From assembly GCA_026003895.1 (NCBI GenBank), contig BPIC01000002.1, forward strand, positions 186,001 to 250,000: a stretch of DNA of 64,000 bases. Reading direction: 5' to 3'. Positions 33,492-42,481 of this stretch are shown in pieces (the first letter of the stretch is position 1; each line of letters starts with the position of its first letter). The position numbers and the translations under genes are program-made. Below the pieces are notes generated by a model that made no database searches, had not been told where the DNA came from, and worked only from the letters and a program-made list of their open reading frames with translations. The DNA comes from Dehalococcoidia bacterium. GTDB lineage: Bacteria; Chloroflexota; Dehalococcoidia; SpSt-223.

Positions 33492-36400
33492 CAGGCCACC
33501 GCCATCCCGCGCAGCGCGAGGTTGATGCGGTCGAGCACGGCGGCGGCGAGCGCCTCGGCATCCCGCAGGTCATTGCCGGTCGCCTGGATCGTGATGGGAA
33601 ACGCGCCAGCGCCCACCGTGATCACGTTGCCCTGATGCGGCACGATGTAGCCCGGCCGGCGCGGGATCAGCAGCTCGCCGCGTCCGCCCTCGTTCCAGAG
33701 GTAGGTCTCCTGCGGCCAGATCGGGCCGCCATGCTGGCGCGCAGTGGCCCGCGTGCCGATCAGATACGGACCTGCCTCGCCCTCTGGCCCAGTCGGCGCG
33801 ACCGCGAGCGTCCGCTCATCAGGCGCGGTCTCCGGTTTCGGTTGCCGCGATGCGGCGCGCAACGTGTGCATGAACTCGATCAGCGCGGCATTCGCTCCCT
33901 GCGTCGCAACGATCGAGTCCTCGACGACGCGCCGCGAGCGGTCGAACACCGCCGTCCGCTCCTCCTCGGCCTCCTTCACCGCGCGGATCACCGCGAGATG
34001 GTCGCCGCGGAGCGTGGCATCGATCATCTTCACGGTTTTATCCAGCTCGATCAGGGCGAACGTCACGACGTCGATCCCGGTGCGAATCAAGAGCCCGAGC
34101 GCGATCCCCATCTGGTACAGCTGCGTCGAGACGGTCGCGCCGAGCAGCGCCGCAAACTGCTGCAGCGCCGGCTCGACGGACGTCCAGATGGTGCTGACGA
34201 GACGACCGAGGGCATCCGCGAGCCCGCCGACCCAACCGCCGAGGATCGCGCCAGCAGTGCCGAGCCCGCCGAGCGGCTGCGCGACACCCAGCCCGGCGAA
34301 AAACTGGAGGAGCGGGTTCTGGTCGGTGGCAGGCGCGCCGACACGCGTCCCCTCGCGCTGCAGTTTTTGCAGGTTGTCGACCAGCGACTGAAAACTGGCC
34401 GCAATGTCGGCGAACGGGTTCTGCACTCCGGCGTTGAGCGCATCGATCAGGGTGAGCAGCGGTTTGACCGCGTCCTCGATCTGACGGAACGCCGTCGCGA
34501 TCGTGTTGGTATCGGCTGCGATCGCGGGAAGATTCAGCTGCAGGTCGGCGATATGAGCGCTGATACCGGCAGTCGCGCTGGCGGCGCCGCCAGCGCTTTT
34601 CGTGAACTCATCGAGCAGGCGTACTGTCCCCTGCTGCCACTCGTTCATCTGCCGGAACGCCTCGATCTGCGGCGCGAGCGCATCCCGCAGCGCCTCAGCG
34701 GCATCCAGCTCGGCCTGTTTGGCATCGACCGCCTCGCGCTGCCGGCCCTGCACCTCGCGGATCTGGCGACGCAGCTCGACCTCCCGGACGAGCAGCTCGA
34801 GCTCTTTGGGGTCCGCTTTGCCGCGCAGCACCTGCTCATGCATCCGCGCGATGCGCTGTTGGTCGTCGATCTCCTGTTGGCGCCGGTTGATGGCGTCGAG
34901 CTCGGCCTGCAGCGGTCGCAGCTCAGCGGCGAACTGCCGATTGATCTGGGCGAGCTCGCGCTGCAGCCGGGTCACGTCCTCGCCGGCGCGAGCCCATTGG
35001 GCATAAACATCGATGATGCCGGCGATCTCATCGCCGGCCGATCCAGCCGCCTGCCGGATCGCCTCGAGTGTTTCCTCGCTGACGCGCCCGAGCTCGCGCA
35101 TCTCGGTGACTGCCTGCACGAGCGCGCCGCGCGACCCAAACAGCAGGTCAGGCAGCGGCTCGCCGGTGAGGCGCGTCACGACGCGCAGCCGGTCCTCGAT
35201 CAGTCGGCTGAGCTCACTGAACACGCCAAAATCAGCTTTTGTCCACCCCTGCAGGTACTCCTGCATCGTCAGCGCGCCCCAGCGGTCGATCTCGGGCAGC
35301 AATCGCGGCGGACTGCCGGGCCGCAGGAAAAACGCAACGATGCGCGCCAGTTCATTGAGCACCGTCACCACCGCTCGCACCCCGATCGCCATGCCGTTGG
35401 CAAATGCGACCATCAGGTTGACGCCCCACTCGAGCATGGTCGTCGCAAACCGACCGACGGTGCTCGCAACCTCCTGCAGCACCGGCCCAAACCGGTCGCG
35501 AATGCCGTTCCAGTTCGTCAGGAACGCCACCGCCGCGACCCCAGCGGCGACCGCCAGGCCCGTGATCGCCGTCGCCACCAGCCCGATCGGCGACAGCAAC
35601 GCACTCAGCGCCAACCCAATGCCGCCGATCGCGAGCGCCAGCGGCCCCGCCGCCGCCAGCACGGCGCCGATCCCCACGATCATCAACCGCGTTTGCGGGT
35701 CGAGCTGCTGGATCGCCTGGGCCAGCGCCTGCACCATCGGCACGAGCCCGCCGATCGCGCGCGCCGCCACCTCCAGCGCCGGCGACATCAACGCGCCGAA
35801 CGCCTGCTCGGCGGCGTTCTGCAGTTTCTGCAACTGGCCGGGCAGCATCGTGCCGACCTGCTCGCCCATGCCGCTCGACTCGCGCGCCATCTGCTGGAGG
35901 AGCGACCGCACCGTCTGCGCCGCATCGAGCTGGCCTTTTTCCGCCATCTGCTGCAGCGCTGCGACCGATTTCCCCGTCGCGCGCGACAGCATCTGCCAGG
36001 CCGGAAACACCTCGCCAAGCTGCTGCGTCATCTCCTCGGCGGAGACCCGCCCTTTGCCCAGCATCTGCGTGATCGCCATCGTGACGCGCTCGATCTCGGC
36101 GCGGCTGCCGCCGAACCGGGCGACGGTGTCAACGATCGCCTGGACCGCTGGCGCCACGTCGCGGGCGGCGATCCCCACGCCGGCGAGCCGCTGCGCGAGC
36201 GGCAGGAGGTCACGGGACGAGGCGCCGAGCCGATTCGCGACCTGCTGAACGTCCTCGAGCGCCTGCTCGGCGCTCTCGGCACTGCCGGTCATCGCGGTGA
36301 ACGCGAGCGTCGCCCGCTGCTGCAGGAGGGCAAAATCGGCGCCGAGTTTCGCAATCGCGCCGATCGGCGCCGAGACGGCGGCGGAGAGCGTCGCGCCGAA

Positions 36401-36514
36401 CGCCGTCAGGTCGCCGGCGATCCGCCGCGTGGTTCGCGCGACCGACTCGAGGCCGGCGATCGCCTCGCCGGTATCCGCGCCGATTTTGACAAACAGCTCA
36501 GTGAGCGCTGGCAT
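33491..36514 (-). CDS. tail tape measure protein
   Basis: A 1007-residue protein that sets tail length and is the longest product of the tail module except for the tail-tip gene. The N-terminal region (ELFVKIGADTGEAIAGLESV) and the RMM-like helices with QLGEVFPAWQMLSRATGKS match the usual tape-measure domain. A hydrophobic block near residues 265-330 and long coiled-coil helices (LQRELAQINRQFAAELRPLQ) follow. The order chaperones, tape measure, tail tip is standard. Confidence 0.88.
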   Translation of the reverse strand: MPALTELFVKIGADTGEAIAGLESVARTTRRIAGDLTAFGATLSAAVSAPIGAIAKLGADFALLQQRATLAFTAMTGSAESAEQALEDVQQVANRLGASSRDLLPLAQRLAGVGIAARDVAPAVQAIVDTVARFGGSRAEIERVTMAITQMLGKGRVSAEEMTQQLGEVFPAWQMLSRATGKSVAALQQMAEKGQLDAAQTVRSLLQQMARESSGMGEQVGTMLPGQLQKLQNAAEQAFGALMSPALEVAARAIGGLVPMVQALAQAIQQLDPQTRLMIVGIGAVLAAAGPLALAIGGIGLALSALLSPIGLVATAITGLAVAAGVAAVAFLTNWNGIRDRFGPVLQEVASTVGRFATTMLEWGVNLMVAFANGMAIGVRAVVTVLNELARIVAFFLRPGSPPRLLPEIDRWGALTMQEYLQGWTKADFGVFSELSRLIEDRLRVVTRLTGEPLPDLLFGSRGALVQAVTEMRELGRVSEETLEAIRQAAGSAGDEIAGIIDVYAQWARAGEDVTRLQRELAQINRQFAAELRPLQAELDAINRRQQEIDDQQRIARMHEQVLRGKADPKELELLVREVELRRQIREVQGRQREAVDAKQAELDAAEALRDALAPQIEAFRQMNEWQQGTVRLLDEFTKSAGGAASATAGISAHIADLQLNLPAIAADTNTIATAFRQIEDAVKPLLTLIDALNAGVQNPFADIAASFQSLVDNLQKLQREGTRVGAPATDQNPLLQFFAGLGVAQPLGGLGTAGAILGGWVGGLADALGRLVSTIWTSVEPALQQFAALLGATVSTQLYQMGIALGLLIRTGIDVVTFALIELDKTVKMIDATLRGDHLAVIRAVKEAEEERTAVFDRSRRVVEDSIVATQGANAALIEFMHTLRAASRQPKPETAPDERTLAVAPTGPEGEAGPYLIGTRATARQHGGPIWPQETYLWNEGGRGELLIPRRPGYIVPHQGNVITVGAGAFPITIQATGNDLRDAEALAAAVLDRINLALRGMAVA

Positions 36515-36525
36515 CGTGCCTCATC

Positions 36526-36730
36526 TCACGAGAGTCCCAGCTGGCGCCGATCGCGCTCGGCCTGCGCCTCAGCCGCGAGCCCAATGAGCGCCCACTCGCG
36601 CCAGATGCGCGGCTGCGCGAGCAGCTCGAACACTGAGCAGCCCCAAAACTCCGCCTGCCGTTTCAGGACGTACCAGTCCGGAGGCGCACCGTCGTTGCCG
36701 TCCGTCCGGAGCCAGCGTCGAAGGTGATCC
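36526..36730 (-). CDS. -1 frameshift extension of the tail assembly chaperone (GT-like)
   Basis: In the -1 frame relative to the gene at 36663, an open frame continues to 36526 and encodes a coherent helical stretch (YVLKRQAEFWGCSVFELLAQ ... EWALIGLAAEAQAERDRR). It has no start codon or ribosome binding site of its own near the junction. This is the classical siphophage arrangement in which ribosomes slip to make a long chaperone. GGGG at 36729-36732, shortly before the upstream stop, is one possible slip site; the start given here is therefore approximate. Confidence 0.65.
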
Positions 36731-37064
36731 CCGTCTGAGGGTCCGGGCGCACCGCCTGGCCGATCGCCTGCAGGATGGCGGTCAGCAGGCGCACCGGCAC
36801 CCGCGCGAGCGTTTCGGGCGTCAGCGCCAGCATGCTGCCGTCCTCCTCGGTGATGTCCCACCACGCGACATACGCCGCGAGCGCGTCGTAGAGATACGCG
36901 CGCGCCTCCTCCTCGGAGGCGCTCGCTAGCGCAGCGCCACGGTCGGCGAGTGTTTGCTCGACCGCCGGGTCGAGAAAGGCGCGCACCCGAAGCGAGACCG
37001 TCACGCCCATCGTCTCGACCTCGAGCGCGATCGTCCCGCGCAGCACGTCGTGCAGTCGTGGCAT
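36663..37064 (-). CDS. tail assembly chaperone (G-like)
   Basis: 133 residues between the tail tube and tape measure genes, where siphophages encode tail chaperones. Helical, acidic in the middle (SEEEARAYLYDALAAYVAWW). Its last part, SGRTATTVRLRTGTS, overlaps an open frame in the -1 register that continues to 36526. 2 bp after the tail tube stop. Confidence 0.75.
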   Translation of the reverse strand: MPRLHDVLRGTIALEVETMGVTVSLRVRAFLDPAVEQTLADRGAALASASEEEARAYLYDALAAYVAWWDITEEDGSMLALTPETLARVPVRLLTAILQAIGQAVRPDPQTGITFDAGSGRTATTVRLRTGTS

Positions 37065-37066
37065 CG

Positions 37067-38056
37067 TTACAGCCCCGTCAGCGTGTTTTTGACGACCGCC
37101 TGCAGCGCTCGGCCCCAGCCCGCATCATGGACGATGACAAACTCGACGTTGCAGACAAACAACCCGTCCTCGTCCTGCAGCGACCCCAATTTGCTCACCT
37201 TGACCGCGAGGTCGATCGTCAGCTCATGGTTCTGGCCTGTCTCAATCTGTGGGCCCACTGCCCGCAGCCGGAAAAATTGCGTCGCGCCGCCGCGTGCCTG
37301 AGTGAGATGCGCCATGCCCTGCGCATCCGCCTCGACCAGCAACGTCAGCCGCCCCTCCGGCTCGGTCTCATAGTGCGCCGCAAAACTGGCGGCAGCCGAG
37401 TTGACCGTCCAGACCGCCTGCCAGCGCGAACGGACGGTCAGCTCTCCCGAAAACAGGCGGAGCAGTTTGGTGGTGCCGAGCGCCCCGTGCGTCGGGTCGA
37501 GATACCCATCGAGCGTGTGCGGCATGATCGGGACGAGCGGCACCTCGGTGGCGCCGCTGGTGAGGGTGATGCCGTCCTGCAGCGGCCGGGCAAATCCCGT
37601 CGCGGCGACCGTCGCTGCCTCACGGCTGAATTTCAACGACAGCTCGTGGAACAGCGCATAGGCCACCCGGTGCGCCCGGACAGCGTCGCCCTGCTCGATC
37701 GAAAACGTGCGCGGCGTGTCCGCCGCCGTCGAGCTCGGGTCGAACGTCCAGAGTCGCGCGTCGGTCGCCCCATCAGGAACGGTCGGCGTCGTTGTTTTCA
37801 GCACGCTCGCCAACAGGTACGGCAGCTCGTTATAGGTCGCCGGCGAGTCGGGGATGCGGACTGACGCCGACTCTTTGTTGAGGATGGCGAGCGACGGGAA
37901 TTTGTACGGCGCACCACGGTGGATCTGAAAATCGCCCTCCGGCTGGACCTCGAACCGCAAGCTCTGGAGCTTGCGAAATCCGGTGCCGGGCGTGGTGCCC
38001 GGCGTCGTCTCCGCGGCGATCTGGACAAACTGCAAAACAGTCGATCGCTCAACCAT
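37067..38056 (-). CDS. major tail tube protein
   Basis: 329 residues. Opens with FVQIAAETTPGTTPGTGFRK, a beginning typical of phage tail tube proteins, and continues as a beta-rich protein that may contain two tube-type domains. Its place after the tail terminator gene and before the chaperones fits. ATG preceded by GAGGAGG-like sequence. Confidence 0.8.
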   Translation of the reverse strand: MVERSTVLQFVQIAAETTPGTTPGTGFRKLQSLRFEVQPEGDFQIHRGAPYKFPSLAILNKESASVRIPDSPATYNELPYLLASVLKTTTPTVPDGATDARLWTFDPSSTAADTPRTFSIEQGDAVRAHRVAYALFHELSLKFSREAATVAATGFARPLQDGITLTSGATEVPLVPIMPHTLDGYLDPTHGALGTTKLLRLFSGELTVRSRWQAVWTVNSAAASFAAHYETEPEGRLTLLVEADAQGMAHLTQARGGATQFFRLRAVGPQIETGQNHELTIDLAVKVSKLGSLQDEDGLFVCNVEFVIVHDAGWGRALQAVVKNTLTGL

Positions 38057-38069
38057 GCATCCTCCTCAT

Positions 38070-38498
38070 CTACGTCGCCGTCGCCCAGAGCCGATAGCGG
38101 CCGCCGACGTGGAGATACTCGCGCCCCTCGACGACCTCGCTGTACTCAAACGGGAACTCCCGCACGCAGGCCCACACCCGCCCACCCACTGGCGCGCCGC
38201 TCCCGCGGTGCAGCAGCTGGTCGATCCGTGCTGCCAGTGCGCTCGCCGCCTCGCTGTTGTTCCCCTCACTGATCAGGCGGCAGTCCACGAGCAGATTGGT
38301 CCAGACGCGCGTGCCGCCAACGCCGAGGAGATCGGTCGCCGCCGGCACGGTCAGCACCAGCTGCGGATACGGCGCGCCCTGGACAGCGCGGCGCGCCCGG
38401 ACGCGACCGCCGAGCACCGTCCACACGCCTGATGGCCCGCTATCCGCCGCCAGCACGCTCCGGATCCAGCGCCGCGCCACCACCAGCTCGGTCGTCAT
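38070..38498 (-). CDS. tail terminator/completion protein
   Basis: 142 residues between the gp10-like and tail tube genes. It has strands YPQLVLTVPAA and TRVWTNLLVDCRLIS and a helix AASALAARIDQLLHR, resembling the tail-terminator family (gpU/DUF3168-like). 4-bp overlap with the preceding gene. Confidence 0.7.
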   Translation of the reverse strand: MTTELVVARRWIRSVLAADSGPSGVWTVLGGRVRARRAVQGAPYPQLVLTVPAATDLLGVGGTRVWTNLLVDCRLISEGNNSEAASALAARIDQLLHRGSGAPVGGRVWACVREFPFEYSEVVEGREYLHVGGRYRLWATAT

Positions 38499-38917
38499 CG
38501 CGCACCGATCGCCCGGCGCAGCCGGTCACGCAGCCGCGGCCGCGCCGCCTCCGTCGCCCGTGTCAGCGTCGGGTTTGGACTCATCCGCGTCGTCCCGAAC
38601 TCGTTGTAGATCCAGTGCTCGACCGCGCTGCCGACAAACGCGACGCCCGGCGCGGGGATCGGCGCCGGCCGCAACAGCCGCGCCGACGGCCGGCGTGCCA
38701 GCGCCGCCGCGGCCGCCTCCGGATAGTCCGTCGTCGTTGGCGTCACGACGTAGAAACTGGCCTGCAGCGCGCCGGTGTCGACGCGCACCCCCTCGCTCGC
38801 CTCGTCGGCGATCTCCTCGGCCGTCTCATCGATCGCGGCCTGCACCGCCTCGCGCAGCTGCACGCGCACCGCATCGATGTTGTCGATGCGGACCGTCGCA
38901 TACAGCCGAACGCGCAT
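38495..38917 (-). CDS. HK97 gp10-like head-tail connector protein
   Basis: 140 residues. The segment VRVDTGALQASFYVV followed later by VEHWIYNEFGTT is the hallmark of HK97 gp10/tail-completion-type proteins. Lies in the expected place between head closure and tail terminator. Confidence 0.8.
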   Translation of the reverse strand: MRVRLYATVRIDNIDAVRVQLREAVQAAIDETAEEIADEASEGVRVDTGALQASFYVVTPTTTDYPEAAAAALARRPSARLLRPAPIPAPGVAFVGSAVEHWIYNEFGTTRMSPNPTLTRATEAARPRLRDRLRRAIGAR

Positions 38918-38919
38918 CG

Positions 38920-39279
38920 CTAGCGCACCACGCTCGCTGCGACCACCGTCGCAGCCGCGATCGTTCGCGGCGCCCGGACCTGCGTCACCTCGAATGTCTG
39001 GCCGAGCGCGGCGATACGGTCGCGCGGCAGCACCGCGGTGTCCGGCGGCAGGAGAATCTCCACGCGCGTGACCTCGGCCGTTCGTTCCGGCAGCGCTCGT
39101 TCGCCGCCGCCACTGTCCGGCCGAACGCGACAGGGGACACCGGCGGCAACCGTCGTCCAGCTGACGCTCTCGCCCGCATCATCGCTCGCCGTCACCGTCG
39201 GCCGGAGGATGGTGGCGGCGTCCGTCAGCGTCCGCCGCAGGTCGAGACGCAGGCGCGCGATCGCGCTCGCCGACATCAT
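38920..39279 (-). CDS. head closure/head-tail joining protein
   Basis: 119 residues: helical start then VPCRVRP, EILLPPDTAVLPRDRI and TFEVTQVRAPRT, the short beta barrel pattern of SPP1 gp16-like head closure proteins. 2 bp before the gp10-like gene. Confidence 0.75.
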   Translation of the reverse strand: MMSASAIARLRLDLRRTLTDAATILRPTVTASDDAGESVSWTTVAAGVPCRVRPDSGGGERALPERTAEVTRVEILLPPDTAVLPRDRIAALGQTFEVTQVRAPRTIAAATVVAASVVR

Positions 39280-39282
39280 GGA

Positions 39283-39543
39283 CTACGCTGGCTCCTCGGC
39301 GCCGTCCGCCCGCCCGGCGCGCCGGGGTGGACGCGGTTGCGCTGGCTCCTCGACCACCTCCAGCCGACCAGCAGCGATCAGCGCCGCGACGAGCGGCGTG
39401 TGCGCTACCAGGACGACGGCATCGCCGGCGACATACGCCTCCTCGTTCGGATGCGCCGGATGCCGCTCATGCAGGGTGACCAGGTCCGTGCCGGTCCCCT
39501 CCTCGGGATGCGTCGCCCGCACGCGCAGATACTGGTCGGCCAT
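39283..39543 (-). CDS. small head-module protein, paralog of 39990
   Basis: 86 residues. Shares with the gene at 39990 the pattern ER(H/D)PAHP(N/G)xEA, a central VAHT/VART and LAAGxL(E)VVE-like end. The pair flanks the gp6-like gene. Function unknown; the C-terminus is Pro/Arg-rich. Confidence 0.65.
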   Translation of the reverse strand: MADQYLRVRATHPEEGTGTDLVTLHERHPAHPNEEAYVAGDAVVLVAHTPLVAALIAAGRLEVVEEPAQPRPPRRAGRADGAEEPA

Positions 39544-39552
39544 CGTGATCTC

Positions 39553-39972
39553 CTAGCGCGCGCGCCCGCCCGGCGCGCGACCGAACAGCGTCACCACACC
39601 AGCTGGTCCCGACGCAGCGCCGAGGACGATGGCGAGCTCCTCCTCGGCGCGCCGGCGCAGCGCGGCCACCCGCGCCGCGAGGTCGACCTCCTGCCGGCGC
39701 AGCCGGACATCCTCGACCGATCGCTCCAGCAGCACTGGCAGCGCCGGGAGCAGCAGCGCTGCCGTGAGATACAGCTGCGCACGACCGAGGCGGTCGGCAT
39801 CCTCGCCGGTACGACTCGCCCAGGCCGGGTCGCGCCGTTTGATCTCGCGCTCGGCCGCCGGCGCATAGGGATCGAGCGCGATGATGGCATCGGGCAGCAA
39901 CTCCGCCGTCAGCTCGACGTCGATCGCGGCCCGCACCGCCGGATACTGGGCTGCGCCGATCGGGAACGGCAC
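39553..39972 (-). CDS. gp6-like head-tail adaptor
   Basis: 139 residues, almost all helical (GRAQLYLTAALLLPALPVLL, EVDLAARVAALRRRAEEELA), like phage head-tail connector gp6/gp15 proteins that attach to the portal. Position after the capsid gene agrees. Confidence 0.65.
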   Translation of the reverse strand: MPFPIGAAQYPAVRAAIDVELTAELLPDAIIALDPYAPAAEREIKRRDPAWASRTGEDADRLGRAQLYLTAALLLPALPVLLERSVEDVRLRRQEVDLAARVAALRRRAEEELAIVLGAASGPAGVVTLFGRAPGGRAR

Positions 39973-39989
39973 CGGCTACTCGCTCGCGC

Positions 39990-40277
39990 TCAGCGCCGCC
40001 GGCGCGGCGACCGGGTCGGCGCCTCGACCGGCGGCGAGGCGATCGCCGCTGGAGCGACCGGCGTTGCGCCGTCGTCTGGCGGAACGACCACCTCGACCAA
40101 CGTGCCCGCGGCCAGCCGCGCCGCGACGGCGGCCGTCCGCGCGACCCGGTGCGGCCGGTCATCCGCGATGAACGCCTCACCGCCCGGATGCGCCGGGTCG
40201 CGCTCGAACAACGCGACCGGCATCGCGCCATCAGCGCCTGGCGCGAGCGTCGATCGCACGACGATCAGCTCGTCCAT
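39990..40277 (-). CDS. small head-module protein, paralog of 39283
   Basis: 95 residues starting MDELIVVRSTL. Carries FERDPAHPGGEAFIADD and LAAGTLVEVVVPP, matching the gene at 39283, and ends in a Pro/Ala/Arg-rich tail. Follows the major capsid gene by 5 bp. Could be a head fibre or minor decoration component. Confidence 0.6.
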   Translation of the reverse strand: MDELIVVRSTLAPGADGAMPVALFERDPAHPGGEAFIADDRPHRVARTAAVAARLAAGTLVEVVVPPDDGATPVAPAAIASPPVEAPTRSPRRRR

Positions 40278-40282
40278 CACGT

Positions 40283-41494
40283 CTAGGCGTTGACGTTCAG
40301 GATTTTGGTCGCCGCCGCGTCGAGCACGGCATAGCCCTCGACCTCGCTCATCACCAGCGTCTGCGTCTGGCGCGTCGCCCAGCGCTCGACCTCGGTGATG
40401 TCGGCGCCGATCTCGACCACCCGCTCGAGGGCAAACCGCGTGTCGACGCCCACGATCGTGAGTGCTGGCACGTCGTCCGTCACGCCCAGCCGCACCATGT
40501 CGGAGAGGCTGTCGTTGATCGGGAGGAACCCGCCGAACCCGCTCTGCGCCTGGACGGTGACCAGCGGCACGTTCGCCGAGCCGAGGTTGAGCAGGCGCAT
40601 CTGCAGCGCGGTCGTCTCATCGGCGAACGCGGCCACGACGGCGTAGGGGTTGCGGAATTTCATCTTGAACGCCAACCAGCCACGGACCGTCAGCGTTCCG
40701 GCCGACGCCCCGGCATCGAGCGCCGTCAGGTTGAACGAGGTCGCGGCCGTCCCGGCGTTGCCATCGCCGTTGATCAACGTGTCGAGCGCCGTCGCCACCT
40801 TGTCGCTCTCGGCCTGCACCGCCATCCGCATGACCCACCAGGCGACCTTGTCGATGCGCTGGCGCCGCAGCTGCTCGTAGCTGACCTCGAGCGCGCGGCC
40901 GTATTTGTGGAGACGGATGGTGTGGTCGCCACCGCGCAGCGTGACGCGCGGAATCTCGGCAGCCTCGCTGACGCGGACAAGCCGTTTCTCGCTGGCTGCC
41001 GGCTCGGTCATGTAGAACGCCCGATAGGCGTCAGTGTCGATCGGCGTGGTGATGGCGACCAGCTCCGCGAGCGGGATCGCCGGCTGGATCTGGGTATAGC
41101 GCGGCGTCGCGGCATCGACGTACGGGCGCGCGACGCTGCCGAGCGCCTCGAGGTCGCTGGTGAGCACGGCGCGTGTCTCCGGTCGGCGGTGTTTCACCGC
41201 CCGCCAGATGCGCGCCATGAACTCGGGCACCAGCGCCCGCGTCCGGTCGTCACGGTCGAACGCCTCGAACCGGTCCGCAAAATACCCGGCGCCCGGATCG
41301 GACGTCGGGATGATGTTGGCGCATTTCAGCAGCCGCTGGAACCCGTCGAGGCCGTCGCGATACTGGTCGCTCGGGTCCTCGGCCTCGAGAAACGCCGAGA
41401 GGTTCATGCCGCGACTGTACGCCTCGCGGTAGAGCGCACCGTCGGCCATGCGATCGAGCAGCTCTGCTGCCCGTGGACGAACTGCAGTGATCAT
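40283..41494 (-). CDS. HK97-fold major capsid protein
   Basis: 403 residues. Segments in order resemble HK97-fold capsid proteins: a helical N-terminus, LAELVAITTPIDTDAYRAFY, a long spine helix (DKVAWWVMRMAVQAESDKVA), SFNLTALDAGASAG and a C-terminal ADITEVERWATRQTQTLVMS strand set. GAGGAGGACCC precedes the ATG. Directly downstream of the decoration and protease genes. Confidence 0.85.
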   Translation of the reverse strand: MITAVRPRAAELLDRMADGALYREAYSRGMNLSAFLEAEDPSDQYRDGLDGFQRLLKCANIIPTSDPGAGYFADRFEAFDRDDRTRALVPEFMARIWRAVKHRRPETRAVLTSDLEALGSVARPYVDAATPRYTQIQPAIPLAELVAITTPIDTDAYRAFYMTEPAASEKRLVRVSEAAEIPRVTLRGGDHTIRLHKYGRALEVSYEQLRRQRIDKVAWWVMRMAVQAESDKVATALDTLINGDGNAGTAATSFNLTALDAGASAGTLTVRGWLAFKMKFRNPYAVVAAFADETTALQMRLLNLGSANVPLVTVQAQSGFGGFLPINDSLSDMVRLGVTDDVPALTIVGVDTRFALERVVEIGADITEVERWATRQTQTLVMSEVEGYAVLDAAATKILNVNA

Positions 41495-41518
41495 GGGTCC
41501 TCCTCTTTCCTCGCGGGC

Positions 41519-41947
41519 TCAGAGGCGCACGACCGTCGCCGACGCGGTCGAGGCATCAACGATCAGGCCACGCGCGACGCCGAGCTCGGCCGCGACGCTG
41601 GTGTTGACCTCGCGGATGTAGCCACGCGCGTTCCCGGGGCCGAGCGCGCCGACGATCCGTTTTCCGAGCGTCAGGCTGGCGCCCTGCCCGCCGGGCAACG
41701 TGCAATAGCCTCCCGTCTGGACCGTTGCTGTGAGGTTGGGCTCGACGGCGATCAGCTTGCCGAGCACCTCATCGCCGTTCGCGACCAGCTCGACGGTACC
41801 GGCGGCAGAGAGCCCGACCGCGCGCCCGACCACCGCCGAGCCGCCCGGCTGTGTCGCGTCATAGGTGATGGTGGCATTGTCGATCCGGAACGTGACGTAC
41901 TCGGCGCCAATGCCAACGAACGAGATCGTGTCGCGAGGGTTTGGCAT
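41519..41947 (-). CDS. capsid decoration-like protein
   Basis: 142 residues, beta-rich, with GYCTLPGGQGASLTLGKRIV and a C-terminal VARGLIVDASTASATVVRL strand, as in small head decoration or cement proteins. A strong GAGGAGGAAACG ribosome binding site suggests high expression. Sits between protease and major capsid genes. Confidence 0.7.
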   Translation of the reverse strand: MPNPRDTISFVGIGAEYVTFRIDNATITYDATQPGGSAVVGRAVGLSAAGTVELVANGDEVLGKLIAVEPNLTATVQTGGYCTLPGGQGASLTLGKRIVGALGPGNARGYIREVNTSVAAELGVARGLIVDASTASATVVRL

Positions 41948-41978
41948 CGTTTCCTCCTCTCATGGGGTGCGAATCGCG

Positions 41979-42004
41979 CTGCCCGCGAGGTTGCTCGCGG
42001 GCAG
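41979..42004 (-). terminator. perfect 11-bp hairpin ahead of the capsid genes
   Basis: CTGCCCGCGAG / CTCGCGGGCAG with a 4-nt loop lies 25 bp after the protease stop and about 30 bp before the decoration gene. No T-run follows on the minus strand. It may be an attenuator or an RNA-processing site that sets the protease-to-capsid ratio. Confidence 0.7.
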
Positions 42005-42028
42005 CAGCGCGGTCCGTCGGCGGTGGCC

Positions 42029-42481
42029 TCAGATGGCAAACGCGCGGTCGGGGGGCCGGCGGCGCGTCGGACCACCCACCGCTGGCGGATCGTCCTCGAT
42101 CGTCTGTCGCCCGCCGGCGAACAGCCGGTCGGCGGCGGCGGTATCGGCGGCGATCTCGGCGCGGATCTCGTCGAGCGTCAGTTTGCGGCATTTCGCCCGC
42201 AACGCCTCGACCGCCACCTCCGGGCCGTGCAGGCGCACCGCCGCGCGAACCCGATCCTCGATCAGCTGTTCCCGATAGGCCTCGCCCTGGGCGGCGAGCG
42301 GCGTCAGCCGATCGACCTCAGCGCGCAGTCGCAGCAGTTCGTCCGCCAGCCACTCCACCGTTGCCGTCGCCGGTGCCTGCACGCGCGCGAGCGCGCGCCG
42401 GACCTGCTCGCGCTCCGCCGGCTCGATCGGGTGGTCGCGCCCCGCCGGCGGCGGATCATGAATCGCCATCTCCTCTCGCAT
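42029..42481 (-). CDS. nested scaffold protein from an internal start
   Basis: In the same frame as the protease, ATG at 42481 is preceded by GGGAGGAGACG, as strong as any ribosome binding site in the late operon. It would produce the 150-residue scaffold alone (starting MREEMAIHD). A further AGAGGAG precedes an ATG at 42469. This copies the lambda C/Nu3 strategy. Production is inferred from the signal only. Confidence 0.6.
   Translation of the reverse strand: MREEMAIHDPPPAGRDHPIEPAEREQVRRALARVQAPATATVEWLADELLRLRAEVDRLTPLAAQGEAYREQLIEDRVRAAVRLHGPEVAVEALRAKCRKLTLDEIRAEIAADTAAADRLFAGGRQTIEDDPPAVGGPTRRRPPDRAFAI

Noticed and set aside
33635..36727. Open frame of 1030 codons on the plus strand
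   Set aside because: It is antisense to the tape measure gene, is Arg/Pro/His-rich and has no ribosome binding site; a GC-driven shadow.
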